Assembly (NCBI RefSeq): GCF_026210795.1
Contig: NC_089444.1
Span: 2,532,501 to 2,596,500, forward strand
Reading direction: 5' to 3'
Length of the DNA: 64,000 nucleotides
From: Rhizophagus irregularis
Taxonomy: Eukaryota; Glomeromycota; Glomeromycetes; Glomerales; Glomeraceae
A program made the position numbers and the translations under genes. Of the stretch, positions 11,888 to 24,400 are shown piece by piece (position 1 is the stretch's first letter; each line of letters begins with the position of its first letter). The notes beneath the pieces were generated by a model that made no database searches, was not told the origin of the DNA, and saw only the letters and a list, made by a program, of their open reading frames with translations.

Positions 11888-13381
11888 ATGTCTAGTCAAC
11901 TTCCCACAGAATGTCTTAATAATATATTTGAATATTTAGAAGATGATAAAACTACTTTATATTCATGTTTGTTAGTTAATCGACTTTATTGTAAAGTTGC
12001 AGTTGAAATTTTATGGAAGGATGTTTGGAATTTTCAAAATAATAATTATGAACCTAAAACGAGATTATCAATTTTTAATATGTTAATTACTTTTCTTACT
12101 AAAGAATCAATGGAACGTTTACGTAATAGTGGAATTAATTTTATTAATTTTACAGAAAAACATGCATTATTTAATTATCCATCATTTTGTAAAGTCATTT
12201 CATATGTTAAAATCAAGGAATTGATTAATTGGGCAATTGTATTTAAACAAATAAATATTTTAGGAGTATTTAATCATGGATACCATTTATTAATACAAGA
12301 AATATTAAAAATGTTTATGAATCAAGTTACATCATTAAAATCATTGGATTATTCTTTTTGCATTGATAGTAATGTTGAATTTATTTATTCACCTGGAACA
12401 AAAATCTGTTTAAAGGATCTTGTAGAATTAAGATGTGATACAAATATTTCTCCTGAATTTTTTAGTCAATTATCACAAATATGTCATCACATACAATCAT
12501 TAATTATATTCTTTCTTTATTCGAATAAGTATCATAAGATTAATATTCCAGATGGGTTAACAGATTTAATTTCTTCACAAAATAATTTAAAAAGTTTAGA
12601 ATTAAAAAATGATTGTAATGAAAAGATAATAAGAGTATTAACTCCATCATTAGTTAAATCATCTTTAACAATTACAAATATAGGATTATATACGTGTAAC
12701 GAATCATTATCATTCATATCTATGTTCAAAAATTTACAAGAAATTAATTTATGGATTGATTATACAAATAATGGAGATATTTTTGGTTTTGAAAATCTTC
12801 AATTTATTAATTTTCCAAAATTAAAAATTTTAAGATTTAAATGTGAATTTCCAAAAATTGAATTTTTAACCAATTTTTTGGAAATTAATGGAAAAAATTT
12901 AACAGAATTTTATATAAATGATGGTAATAAATCAATAAATTTAGCAATATCAAAATATTGTCCAAATATTAAAAATTTATATTTAAATTTTATTGAAGAT
13001 AATGATGATGAATTAATTATATTAAAAAAGGTTTTAAATAATTGTCAATTTTTAGAAAGTATTTTAGTTCAAATTCATCAAATAACTTGTAGTAAAAAAT
13101 TATTTGGTATTTTGGGAGAATATTCATCAAAAAATTTTCATGAATTAAAAATAAAATTAGAATTGAAATCAACTTGTAAAGTATTAATAGGATTAGAAGA
13201 ATATTTTATTAATTGGAAAAAATTTAATAATAATCCACAAAATTTACTTTCATTAAATATTATGGGACATTATAGTGAAATTTATGATCCAAAAGTAATA
13301 ATGATAATTGAAAAATATATGAAAATGGGTTTATTAAAGAATATAATTTTCAATGGGATTCAATATATGTGTAATAAATAA
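11888..13381 (+). CDS. F-box protein with leucine-rich-like C-terminal region
   Basis: Single-exon gene of 497 aa. Residues about 1-45 form an F-box: LPTECLNNIFEYLEDDKTTL, then YSCLLVNRLYCKVAVEILWK, the usual pattern of the fungal F-box that binds Skp1 in SCF ubiquitin ligases. The rest is a series of irregular segments with regular Leu, Ile and Asn (NLKSLELKND, NLQEINLWID, KLKILRFKCE, NIKNLYLNF), consistent with degenerate leucine-rich repeats that would recruit a substrate. No membrane segment or signal peptide. The start is the first ATG, preceded by a poly-T tract and 'atcacaataca'. The gene is intact, has no close neighbour on its strand, and belongs to a family that is highly expanded in Rhizophagus. 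The substrate cannot be inferred. Confidence 0.88.
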   Translation: MSSQLPTECLNNIFEYLEDDKTTLYSCLLVNRLYCKVAVEILWKDVWNFQNNNYEPKTRLSIFNMLITFLTKESMERLRNSGINFINFTEKHALFNYPSFCKVISYVKIKELINWAIVFKQINILGVFNHGYHLLIQEILKMFMNQVTSLKSLDYSFCIDSNVEFIYSPGTKICLKDLVELRCDTNISPEFFSQLSQICHHIQSLIIFFLYSNKYHKINIPDGLTDLISSQNNLKSLELKNDCNEKIIRVLTPSLVKSSLTITNIGLYTCNESLSFISMFKNLQEINLWIDYTNNGDIFGFENLQFINFPKLKILRFKCEFPKIEFLTNFLEINGKNLTEFYINDGNKSINLAISKYCPNIKNLYLNFIEDNDDELIILKKVLNNCQFLESILVQIHQITCSKKLFGILGEYSSKNFHELKIKLELKSTCKVLIGLEEYFINWKKFNNNPQNLLSLNIMGHYSEIYDPKVIMIIEKYMKMGLLKNIIFNGIQYMCNK

Positions 13382-16315
13382 AAATAGTAAAAATAATAAA
13401 ATGTGTAATGACATATTTGAATTTTGATGTTATTAAAAATATGATGTTAGGCGGGTTATGGTATGTTCTTGTGTATTTGTTACGATATTGTACCTTATTG
13501 CTTTTTAGGTATGAAGTTATGCTTTCTCCATTTGCTGATCTTTAACGTATATAAATATAGGTACGGTACGAAATCACCTAATAAAATGTAATACCTATAT
13601 CAACGTCCTTTAAATTACGCTTTTATATCTTAAAAAAAAAATTTACATTAAAGATTTATTTAATTGTTTCAAAATATTTAAAATTCAGCCAGCTAAGCGG
13701 TTTTCAGTAAATTTTACCTGAATTCTTAATCCTGTGTTTCTTTTTTTGAAAAAATCACTTTTTAAAACAAGATTCATTCTGTAATTCGGAATTTTCACTA
13801 TAATGTGATTAATCATATCAAAAGGTTATTTATGTGATATTATAATTCCTATGGTAGTATTTCGGTACGATTGGCAATAATACCTTACTTATTATATCAT
13901 ATCGTACCATACTACTTCACTATATACTCCTTGTAATGCTTAATTTACTGTGAACTTCAAATCTAGTGATATTGACGTCAGCTTTTTGATTACAAATTTT
14001 ATTCAAGATGATGTTAGTAATGATTCATTGATAACTTGCACATCATCTTAAAATGGCTTTATTTCATTTATATTTTAAGCCTTTGTTTAAATAATACTTA
14101 TATCGCTAGTAAATGAAAAATTCTTTAAATAATGATCTCTAAAACTTTGTGAAATAAGATGTTTAAATATTTTATTTTAAAAATTAAGTGAAGATTTTAT
14201 AATTTAAAAAAGAAGTGACACCTAGAAATCATTGCGTGGCACGTGGCCAAGTACGTTTCGGTTGTTTTACTCCGATAATAATTAAATAATTTATTAATAA
14301 ATTTACTTTGTATTAGCGAAATTAAATTAATTAAAAGTCGTTTACAGTAAGTTTACGATATGTATAGATAAACATTTTGCAATTAATCTTAAAAAGAACA
14401 ATTTTGCATAAAAGTTTATTATTTGGAAGTAACAAAAAGTTAAAACTTTGATTCAATTTGATGTACCGGACATTACCGGTTATACAAATAAAAACAATCC
14501 TAAATTTGTTATTATTAATTTTTAAATGTTATACTCAAATAATCTTTTACTGGAATTAAAGAAGAAACCTGTAGAAAAATAAGTCATTATAATTTACAAT
14601 ATATCGGCTTCTCGCCATTCAGTAATTTTATTTCGCGTTAGATAATTTCGGTGGTCTAACGAATATTCCTTTTAAACTGTAGTATCAATTATTCCAGTAA
14701 TTATATCTTTATATATTTTAAGCCATAATAATATATTATTTAAATATATTCTCCATAAAATTGACATATAAAGTATCGCAAATTCACAATGAATTTTTTA
14801 AACAGAGTATATTACGTAAGAAATGAATTACGTATTAAAAAAAAAATTTAAATAGCAAAGAAATTCCTCAATTATATTCAAGTGTTTCAAGTGTTACACA
14901 TCAATTATATTAATTATTAATCAAGAATTTTTGAATTCGCTGTTACAACAGGTCACCAACTAGGAATACCAAAAAAAAAAATGTGGGGAAATGTAAGGTA
15001 AATTATAAAATAAACAAATATGCTTTAACTAAATTTTTAAAAATTTTTGTACGACAAAATTATAAAAATCAAATGTTGTCATCATGTCACATGATAATAA
15101 ACAAATAATATATGGTATTAAATATTACATAAAAAAAAATTAAATGTTCGTCAAAAGTTTTTCATCAAAATGTTAAATCATTTGATTTGTTTGTATTTAA
15201 ATTCTTAATTTAAAAAAAACTATTTACGAATTTATTCGAATAATAATTAATAAATAATATATCACGAGCTATATACATCTTCCTAGTTATCGATTTTAAG
15301 ATTAAATGTTTGGTTTGTTATGAAAAACTATTTACGTTATTATGTTATTTGTTGGTTTGCGTTGACTAAACTATGCTCATCAAATCATTATTTGACGCCG
15401 TACGACTTTCTTATATAAATCAATTCAAAGTTTTTCTTTGTTTAATACCTCTTTTGCTTTCTTCAAAACACATTTTGAAAATCATTTAGAAAGAATAATA
15501 ATCGCGCACAAACATTAAATACAATGAAGGAAATAATTTTAACTAAATTATTACGATTAAAAGTTATTCCAAGTTTCCAACGAAATAAGATCACGTGATC
15601 AAAATCCACCCAATAACTGGGCAACAATAACTAAACTATTTTCTCTTTTTTAATACAATCTGGTTTTTAAAGTAAATCATTAAGTTCATCAAGTGATAAT
15701 AATGGGTATATCATCGCAAGATATGATCTAAATACCTTTGTTATTAATTAACGCTTGATTTTATCAATTTTTACAAAAAGTTTAAAAGGGATGATAAAAA
15801 AATTCTAAGAACAAATACGATCCAACAATAAACAAAAAAAATATTTGGTATATTAATGTAGTATTTTTTACAATAAAATAACTATATATAGTATTTTAAA
15901 AGACAAGCATGAAACGTCTAGAAAATATTTGTACGACGTTGTCGATGATCTCATAGGGACGTTTTTAAATCATGATATACTTGTACATGCAGGTTTAATT
16001 TGTTACCCAAATAAAGTATGGTTTCACTGTTAATTCATCTTGCATAAAAAATCATGTTTCTCTTTTGTGTTTTTTCTTTTTATGATCTTTCTAATAATAA
16101 CAATGCTTGGTACAACATTCGGTTTCATGATAATCCAAACAAAGAAAACTTTTAAAAATAGGATCATTCTTATACTTTAATGATTAATTACAATATTTAA
16201 ATGAAACATAATTTCCTTTAACACCCCCTTTTTTTTTAAAAAAAAAAATAATAATAATAAACGTTATAAACGTTATTTTTTTTATTTTCTTCGCGTATTA
16301 AAAAAAATCGAGAAA
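13382..16315. other. Intergenic spacer between F-box and ubiquitin-ART genes
   Basis: No gene is supported. Possible sites are a TGACGTCA palindrome (13973-13980), a CACGTG inside 'ggcacgtggcc' near 14235, and a GATCACGTGATC palindrome (15589-15600). 'cttatataaatcaa' near 15410 looks like a TATA box and is followed by an ATG at 15524 that opens only 19 codons, so I do not call a gene. Around 13480-13920, 'ggtacgat'/'atcgtacc' words face each other and may be an old MITE. Confidence 0.55.
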
Positions 16316-17497
16316 ATGTCAAACCAAGTTTTATTATCCGCAGCATTAAGTGCTATTACGAATAGCACAATTGTTCCTTATGATGATTATTCTGGAAATA
16401 ATCCATTTATTCCTCATTACAATAATCCTGGAAATAATCAGTTAGTTTCTAATAACAGTTTTTCTGGAAATAATCAATTGGATGAAATATCTCTTCATCA
16501 ATCTCATTTAATTGGCGGTAAAGTTCCAACTAACAACGTAAATGATAATGACTATAAACCAAGAATACTGCCCCGAAGATTTTTAGTTAATCGTAGAACA
16601 CCCATCAGATTATCTAAACAAAACTGTGTATTCGTTAAAACATTAACGGGTAAAACTATAACTGTAGTTGTTGATCTTGATGAAACAATTGATCAGTTAA
16701 AAACGAAAATTCATACTATTGATGGCATACCTCCAAATCAACAAAAATTAATTTTTGCCGGTAGATTACTAGTTAAAGGCGATTCCACTTTAGCTGAATG
16801 TAATATACAATGCGAATCTACTATATATATATTGAGATTAAAATGTGCTGATTCTCCTAGTAATACATTATTTATTCATCCGGATCAACTTGACCCAAAA
16901 TATGATTATGATTTTACAAATATAAATGATAATGGATTAACTTTTATGAGAGGGAATTTTGAATATAAACGTCCTTGCGGTTGGAAAAGAATTGCTCTTA
17001 ACGTTCTTAATAAATATGAAGACAATGCTTGGCTTGGCGTTGGTAAAAGAAAATATTCAACATGTTCGGTACAAAATGAATGGCCTGGTAAGTTCAGTTA
17101 TTTAAAATATTTTTCTATTAATATATTTCAATTTAATTAATTTTTTCATCATCATTTTTTTATATATTGTACCTTTTTTTAAATAGTTTCTTATCACGGA
17201 ACTGCAAAAAATAATTGCAAATCAATCGCTGAAGATGGTTATCTCTTGTGTAAAGGTAAACGATTCTTATTTGGCCATGGAATTTATTCCACTCCAGATA
17301 TTGATGTTGCGTATCAATATGCTACTAAATTCAATCATGATGGTGATGATTATAGAGTCGTATTTCAAAATAGAGTTAATCCAAATAATTTAATTAGAAT
17401 TTCAAAAGGCGAAACTGGAGTTGGTGAATATTGGATTTCGCCTGATGGTGCAGATTTACGTCCTTATGGTATCTGTATCAAGAAAGTAATTAATTAA
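16316..17497 (+). CDS. Ubiquitin-like domain fused to a PARP-type ADP-ribosyltransferase-like domain
   Basis: Two exons, 16316-17087 and 17187-17497, with donor GTAAGT and acceptor 'aaatag'; 360 aa. Residues 1-100 are low-complexity with NPGNN/FSGNN repeats. Residues about 104-176 are a clear ubiquitin fold ([34 protein letters not shown]), but the tail is LRLKC rather than LRLRGG, so it is not a processable ubiquitin; the K48 and K63 positions read Arg and Cys. The C-terminal part has YHGT (His261), GHGIYSTPD (Tyr291) and GEYWISP (Glu338), spaced like the H-Y-E triad of PARP-type ADP-ribosyltransferases. I infer a cytosolic or nuclear ADP-ribosyltransferase whose ubiquitin-like domain may present or mimic ubiquitin. 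Activity and target are not shown. The C-terminal block ([13 protein letters not shown]) resembles a family I know from Rhizophagus and amoebae. Confidence 0.82.
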
Positions 17498-17703
17498 TGT
17501 TCATAATAAGAACAATCGTTTGTATATTATTCGAATAAATTTATATTGACAATTCATAGTAAACCTTTAGTCAAATTTAATTCCTAGTTTAATTATTTAT
17601 AATAATAAAAAGTTCACAAAACATAGTTGTACTAGTAAGTTGTAATTTACAATCTCGTGTATTTTGTGATAAAACCATTTTTTATCCGGTTCATATTTTC
17701 AAC

Positions 17704-18217
17704 TAGGGATGGCAACGGTCACGGTCATTAACCGATTATGACCGGTCATGACCGTGACCGATATCGGTCGGTCAAGACTTCTGACCGACCGTTTAACTGA
17801 CCGTTTGACCGACCGTTTGACCGACCAAATTTTTTTATGAAAAATTTAATAAAAAACGTCGCGAAAACGTTTTTTATTAATAATTTAATTTTAAAAAACG
17901 TTTTTCGCAAACGGTTTTAATTATTTTAACAAAAAACGTTGCGAAAACGTTTTTATTAGTAATTTAATTAAAATAAAACGTTTTCGCAACGTTTTTTTAA
18001 TTATTTTAATAGAAACGTTGCGAAAACGTTTTTTATTAATAATTTAATAAAAAAAACGTTTTCGCACGTTTTTTCAATTTCCTTAATAAAAACGCTGAGA
18101 AAATATAAAAAAAATGATCGGTCAAACGGTCGGTCAAACGGTCGGTCGGTCGGTCAAAGGTTCTTGACCGGTTATGACCGACCGATGACCGACCATGACC
18201 GACCGTTGCCATCCCTA
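17704..18217. mobile_element. hAT-like non-autonomous element with 8-bp target duplication
   Basis: The 514-bp element starts TAGGGATGGCAACGG and ends with its inverse, CGTTGCCATCCCTA. The 8-bp repeat TTTTCAAC flanks it exactly (17696-17703 and 18218-18225). The outer arms are packed with GGTCGGTCAA/TTGACCGACC repeats. The core (about 17848-18090) alternates units of 'aacgttgcgaaaacgtttt' with their inversions, so it could fold into long hairpins. It has no transposase. The TIR and 8-bp duplication are the hAT signature. Confidence 0.92.
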
Positions 18218-19119
18218 TTTTCAACCTACATTAAAACATTTCCGTTAACCATTTGTATTTGCGTTATTGAAAGCCAAGGGATTATGTTTTCGATTAATTT
18301 GAAGAAAATAAATTTGTCATTTTTATTTCTTTGTATTTTAAAAGAGAAATTTTCTTTATAATGTCTATTCACGGAGTTACATTTTGTTAATTTTCGGTAA
18401 TATAAAATAATTAAATAATTTATTGATTGAAATTTTCGTTATTAAGTTTCCTATCCTAATACATTTGATCAATTTGATGCCATTTAATAATACTGTAAAT
18501 AAAATAAATAATAATTTATATTTAATAATTGAAAAAAAAATAACTATTAAATTACAACTAGGAAATTATTAAAATAATTAACTGCTTTAATCTTGGTACA
18601 AATAAAATAAAGTGAGAGAGTCTTGAAAATCACAAGAAGGTTTTATATGAACATCATTAAGTTCGATAATAATCTATACGACATACATAATTTTTTGATT
18701 CCAACTATAGTATTTATAACTATTTTGTTAACATCTTTTTAAATTACCTTTTTTCGCATAATCCATAAATTCTGGGTATCTTAAATCCATATAACTAAAT
18801 AATTGGGTTTGAATTAACATTACAGTATACTAGCAAATCAGGCCTGAAAATTCGTTAACGTGATATGAAAATCTGGTATATTGTGGACTTGTGGTAAATT
18901 GTATAATACTTGTACTATGGTTAAGGCATGTCACATCACAAAATATCTTAAATAAAAATTCGTTATGAACAAAAATTCGCTATAATAAGAGTTATTTTAT
19001 ATATATATTATATACACTGGTCATAGACTTACTTCGTTAAACGGTATACAGCATTTTACTAGTAATCTTCGGTATAGTAAGATTTTTTTTATATGATAAT
19101 ATTGGTACAACGCCGAAGG

Positions 19120-19343
19120 AGGACCCCGAAATATACATAAAAAGGTCAGATCCGAGTTTGCGTACAACCAGCCAAAAAAAACATGAAAATCTTTCCTTTT
19201 TTAGATAATTCCCGGTGAAAAGATATTTCCTTTTTTGGTCACTCGCCAAAATTATCATAATTCCGGCCCTGAAAGAATGCGTACAGCTATTAGTAAAAAT
19301 TTTTTGGCTGCCTCTGACCTTTCTATATATATTTCGGGGTCCT
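19120..19343. mobile_element. 224-bp MITE with 8-bp target duplication, nested
   Basis: Ends are AGGACCCCGAAATATA and its inverse, with similarity continuing through 'aaaaggtcag' and 'cagccaaaaaa'. The 8-bp repeat GCCGAAGG flanks it (19112-19119 and 19344-19351). It sits inside older sequence with 'ttcgctatattaagaaattc' words typical of pogo/Tc1-like termini, so it is a nested insertion. The 8-bp duplication suggests hAT or a similar superfamily. No coding capacity. Confidence 0.85.
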
Positions 19344-20992
19344 GCCGAAGGTTCGCTATATTAAGAAATTCGTTAAATCAAAATTCGTTGTAAAGCGAGT
19401 GGACTAAATTTATACAGTAATAAAATTCTTAATAAATACAAATTATAATTAAAATTAAAAAATAAATAAAAACTTATTAATCATATTTCATTTGAAACTT
19501 TTGTATAAATTTTCAATTCAAAAATTTTAAATGATTAAGACATTAATTATAATTTAAGAACAGCTTCTTTTTATTTATAAATAGCTTTTTGCGTATAATA
19601 TTGAATTCTCCTTTATCAAGATATCCGGCATTTTAAATTCATAATTAGAATCCATTCTAAAGATGGAGTTAAACATAAAAATAGTAGCTTAAAATATCAT
19701 TTCCATTACTGTAGAATGTAGTACATTTTCGTTTCTTTAAAAAATTTAAATAGTGAGTGTTAATTTTAATTATTATGAAAAAAAATTTGTGAGCATGTAT
19801 CTCACAGACATGTAATTCCAAAATTAAATATTATTAATACTTACGCTAAAATTTAATAAAAAAAAATTTAATCTAACCGTCCTGCTGTAATAAACTCGTA
19901 CTTGTAGTTAACTAGTAAATTATGTGGCGCAGATTTGAATTCAGATTTCAGATACTATACTGTACGACTGTACGTCTTGCAAGAGAAAAATCAATACGAA
20001 AATACGTCTTAAAATATGTGCAAATTTTATTATTCATATTTTTTTTTTCTTTAAAAAAAAAAAAAAAAATTTATTGTAAATTAAATCCACAAGAATTGGG
20101 AAAATTAAGATTTAAAATTTTACATAGATAATAATTGAATACATATTAATTTATTATAAAAAAATACTCAATATAAAAATAGTGTAAAATTACTCTTCAT
20201 TTTCAAATTTTTAGTAAATTTCTTGAGTTCGTTCCTGAAATTTAACTTGCATCCAAATTTTTATCTCTCTTAAAACCTTTTTACAAAAATTATTCTTAAA
20301 TTGAAACATGTATTATTGTATTATGTTAGAACATGTTATTTATACTAGATCTGGGCAAAAATTAATTATTAAATCAATCGTCTAGAAATTAGCATAGCTA
20401 AATATTATAATCTTTTTCTATTCTCGGACAGCAAGTCAATTTTTTAATTTGATATTGAATGAAAGAAAATTCATAGTCCTTTATTGAATTATTTCTTTAA
20501 ACAAATTTATTTGCATTATTCATTTAAAGCGATAGCTTAAAGATAGTATTTATTATTTACAACAATTGATTATGCTACGATAAATCCTTGTAAGTTGATG
20601 TAATGTTAAAAATTTTTATAGCTATTGGCTTAAAAATATTATTTGTCAGTCTGAAGATGAATTTTTGGCATTATATCTAAGTCCTTACTATATTAGATAA
20701 CTGAGAAATACCAAAACTTGTTGATTACACTTACAATATTGTATGCATGTCTAGAAGCCTTTAATGGAAGCTATAAAATAAATTTCTAATAAAAATTATC
20801 ATTTGATTTATTTTTATTATTACTTATCCTGCTTGAGTTTTAAACCTTTTAGTTAATCAAGCCAGTCAGCTCAATTTGATTCCTAAATTCAGTTTACATG
20901 AAACATTTTAATATTGTGAATATTGTGTTAACATTTTTATGAATGTAAGGAATGAAAAGTTTTATTTTGCTGAATACATCAACAAATTTACA

Positions 20993-21228
20993 CTTCTTAT
21001 AAAAAAAGAATGCTTGGAAATTGTCATCAAAAATGTCCAGAAAATGTCCAAGAGTTTAAAAAATGTCTAGAAAATTGCAATATTCCAGATATTGAGATAT
21101 TATAAATTTCCAGAAAATATCCAGGAAATGGTACCCAGAAAGTGTTTAGGATATTGCAATTTTCTGGGCATTTTTCACTTTCCAGGCATTTTCAATGCCA
21201 ATTTCTGGACATTCTTTTTTTATAGAAG
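20993..21228. mobile_element. 236-bp MITE in the 3' flank of kinase gene B
   Basis: Inverted ends are 'cttcttataaaaaaagaatg' (20993-21012) and 'attctttttttatagaag' (21211-21228). The interior repeats 'tgtccagaaaatg' words. The 3' flank of gene D holds the matching empty site near 56200-56220 ('caacaatttatgcattgaag'), so the insertion came after, or was absent from, the other copy. Target duplication is at most 2-4 bp. It shares a CTATAAAAAA-type terminus with several other elements in this window. Confidence 0.75.
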
Positions 21229-21482
21229 CATTGAAGAATTATTTTATTAAAGTGCTAATGATACTGACATTTGTCTATTACATCAGAAAATACAATAGAT
21301 TTAATATGTCCAATTACAAACTGTCAAACTGATTTATTCGTGCAAAAAAAAAATTTACATATCCATACATAGTCTTGAACAAAACTATATATAATTATAA
21401 ATTTCTATAAAATAGTAGTTATTCATACAATATATGTCAAATATTAATCAGAATTTATTATTCTACTATACTTTATTATATA

Positions 21483-24400
21483 TCATTTGAAACTAATTGG
21501 AAGTGCACAATAATCCAAAGATTGAGAATTATAATCATCATTATTTTTTGGAAGATCTTTTGTAATAGGATTAAGTAATCGAGATGTATAAATAGCTTGC
21601 GGATGGGTAACTATTTGGTAATTTTCAGTGGATGAAAGATTTGCTTTTCTATATTCTTCTGCTTTCTTAAACTGTATTTCAATTTCTTCATTTTCTACAA
21701 TAAAAAAATCCTCCCCATATAACTCATGAAATGATGTAATTAATTTATTTACCTCAAAAACATCAGGTCTATTATTTTTGTCTAAATCCCAACACTTTTT
21801 CATTAAATCAATATAATTACTTGGTGCTTCTGGCTCACTTATTTCAGGGTTAGCTCCTTTGCAAATATCTAATGCCAAATCATAATCATGTGCACGATTG
21901 CCAAAGGGTTGTTTTCCAGTTGCTACAAAATACATTATCATCCCAAAACTATAGATATCTGCTGCTTGAGTATAAGGATTTCCTCTTAATACTTCAGGAG
22001 CCATATAAGGCATAACTCCATAAATTTTTGTTTCATCTATATTATCAACTTCACCACATAATCCCATATCTGAAATTAATACACAGTTACTAAAATTGTT
22101 TATGAAATTTGAAAATAATATATTTCCTGTATGAAAATCACGATGAACTAAATTTCTTTGATGAATTTCTTTAAGACCCTTAATAATATTAAGTAATACA
22201 GATAGTTTATCGCCCCAATTAAAATATTTATAGTTTTTATTTATCCAATTATTAAAATTTCCATTTTTTGCATATTGAAGAACTATAATATATTCTTTTG
22301 TATCTGGATTTTGAGATATTCCATATATATTAAGAATATTACTACTTTTGTTTATTGAGTATTCTTTAACCTTTAAAATATAAATTGATATCAAAATTAA
22401 TTATTACACTTATGTTTAAATAAAAGATTATTCTATTATAGTGATTCTTTTAAAAAAGTTTCATACCTCATTTAAAAATTTATCAGTAATACTTTGGGAA
22501 TTATGCAAACATTTCAAAGCAATTACTCTATTTGGATTCCTATTGTAGATTTCTATATTTGCATCATATTCTAGTGGACCATTTTTCCATTCTGCTGAAT
22601 ATACTGTAGAAAAACCACCTTTACCTATTTCCTTAATATCATTAAACTGACTGTATGGTATCCATTCAAATACTATATCATTATAGTCATTTATTTTTAG
22701 TTGCCTTTCTAAAATGAAATCATCAATTATTTCATTTCCACTTGACCAGATAAGAACCAAAATATAATCCTCTGTATCTGGATTTTTGGATATTCCATAT
22801 AATACTTGAAATGCTTTATACTTTGTTGGATATTTTTTAACCTAATATACAGTAAATATAAGAATATATGGGTGTTACGATAACATGTAGTGTATGGATA
22901 CCTATGTATGTAGGGTATGCAAAATTTCACATGCATTCCATACAGACCTACATTGTTTATTACCAAATAAGGAAAGGCCTAGACCGTTCTATTCTGTATC
23001 ACTTATGTCACGTGACACTTTTATATGTGATGTTTAACCATACCTTACATACAAAGCCAACCATACACTACATGTTTACTATGCTCTCAGAATATATTAA
23101 TTAAAAAAAAGTATTTAAATATTTAAAGAAATTTCATACCTCATTTATTAAAGTATCAATGGATTCTTGTAAATTATATAAATATTTCAAAGCAACTTTT
23201 TTATTTGAATCTCTAGTATATTCCTTATATTGTTTATTCCAATATAATGGACCATCATTCCATATTGCTGAATACACTGTTATAAGACCATTTTTACCTG
23301 TCTCTTTAATTTCATTAAACTGATTGTATGGAATCCATTCAAGCACTATATCATCATAGTCATTTATTTTTAATTGCCTTTCTTTAATGTAGTCATCAAT
23401 TTTTTCATTTCCACTTGACCAGATAAGAACCAAAATATAACCTCCCGTATCTGGATTTTGAGATATTCCATATAATGCTTGAAATGCTTTATATTTTGTT
23501 GGATATTTTTTAGCCTAATCATAAATAAAAGAAATTGTAAATATAGTATATTAATTAAAAAAGGATTAAATATTGAAGAAATTAATTTCATACCTCATTT
23601 ATTAAAGAATCTATAGATTTTTGTGAATTATGAAAACATTTTAAAGCAACTTTTTTATTTGAATGTCTTGTAAAATTATCATTCCTCATCATATATAATG
23701 GACCATCATTCCATATTGCTGAATATACTGTTATAAGGCCATTTTTACCTGTCTCTTTAATTTCATTGAACTGATTGTATGGTACCCATACAAGCACTAT
23801 ATTGCCTATATCATCATCATCAATTATTTTTAATTGCCTTTCTTGAATGAAATCATCAATTTTTTCATTTCCACTAATCCAATTTGTCAAGTTTATAATA
23901 TAGTAGTTTTGAACAAAAATATAATCTCCTGTATCTGGATTTTGAGATATTCCATACAATACTTGAAATGCTTTATATCTTGTTGGATATTTTTTAACCT
24001 AATATACAGTAAATATAAGAATATATTAATTAAAAAAAAGTATTTAAATATTTAAAGAAATTTCATACCTCATTTATTAAAGTATCAATGGATTCTTGTA
24101 AATTATGTAAATATTTCAAAGCAACTTTTTTATTTGAATCTCTAGTATATTCCTTATATTGTTTATTCCAATATAATGGACCATCCTTCCATATTGCTGA
24201 ATATATTGTTATAAGACCATTTTTGCCTGTTTCTTTAATTTCATTAAACTGATTGTATGGTATCCATTCAAGCACTATATCATCATAGTCATTTATTTTT
24301 AATTGCCTTTCTTGAATGAAATCATCAATTATTTCATTTCCACTAATCCAATTTGTCAAGTTTATAATATAGTAGTTTTGAACAAAAATATAATCTCCTG

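Larger units (their letters stand above)
17498..21482. other. Spacer with transposons; 3' flank of kinase gene B
   Basis: Contains a hAT-like MITE (17704-18217), a nested 8-bp-TSD element (19120-19343) inside degenerate 'ttcgctata/ttcgttaaa' sequence of pogo/Tc1 style (about 18955-19400), and the duplicated 3' flank of gene B (about 19680-21480), which carries a third insertion (20993-21228). Open frames at 18036-18224, 18164-18361, 19037-19258 and 19922-20131 fall in these repeats and are not called as genes. Confidence 0.65.

Noticed and set aside
15410-15600. Possible gene start after a TATA-like box
   Set aside because: The ATG at 15524 opens only 19 codons and no convincing splice donor or downstream exon was found.
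17704-18217. CRISPR-like appearance of regularly repeated GGTCGGTCAA words
   Set aside because: The repeats are the arms of a transposon with terminal inverted repeats and a target duplication, in a eukaryotic genome.
18036-18361. Two small open frames
   Set aside because: They lie in or cross the hAT-like MITE arms and its flank.
22868-23104. Open frame of 78 codons
   Set aside because: It runs across a MITE with defined ends and target duplication, inside an intron.
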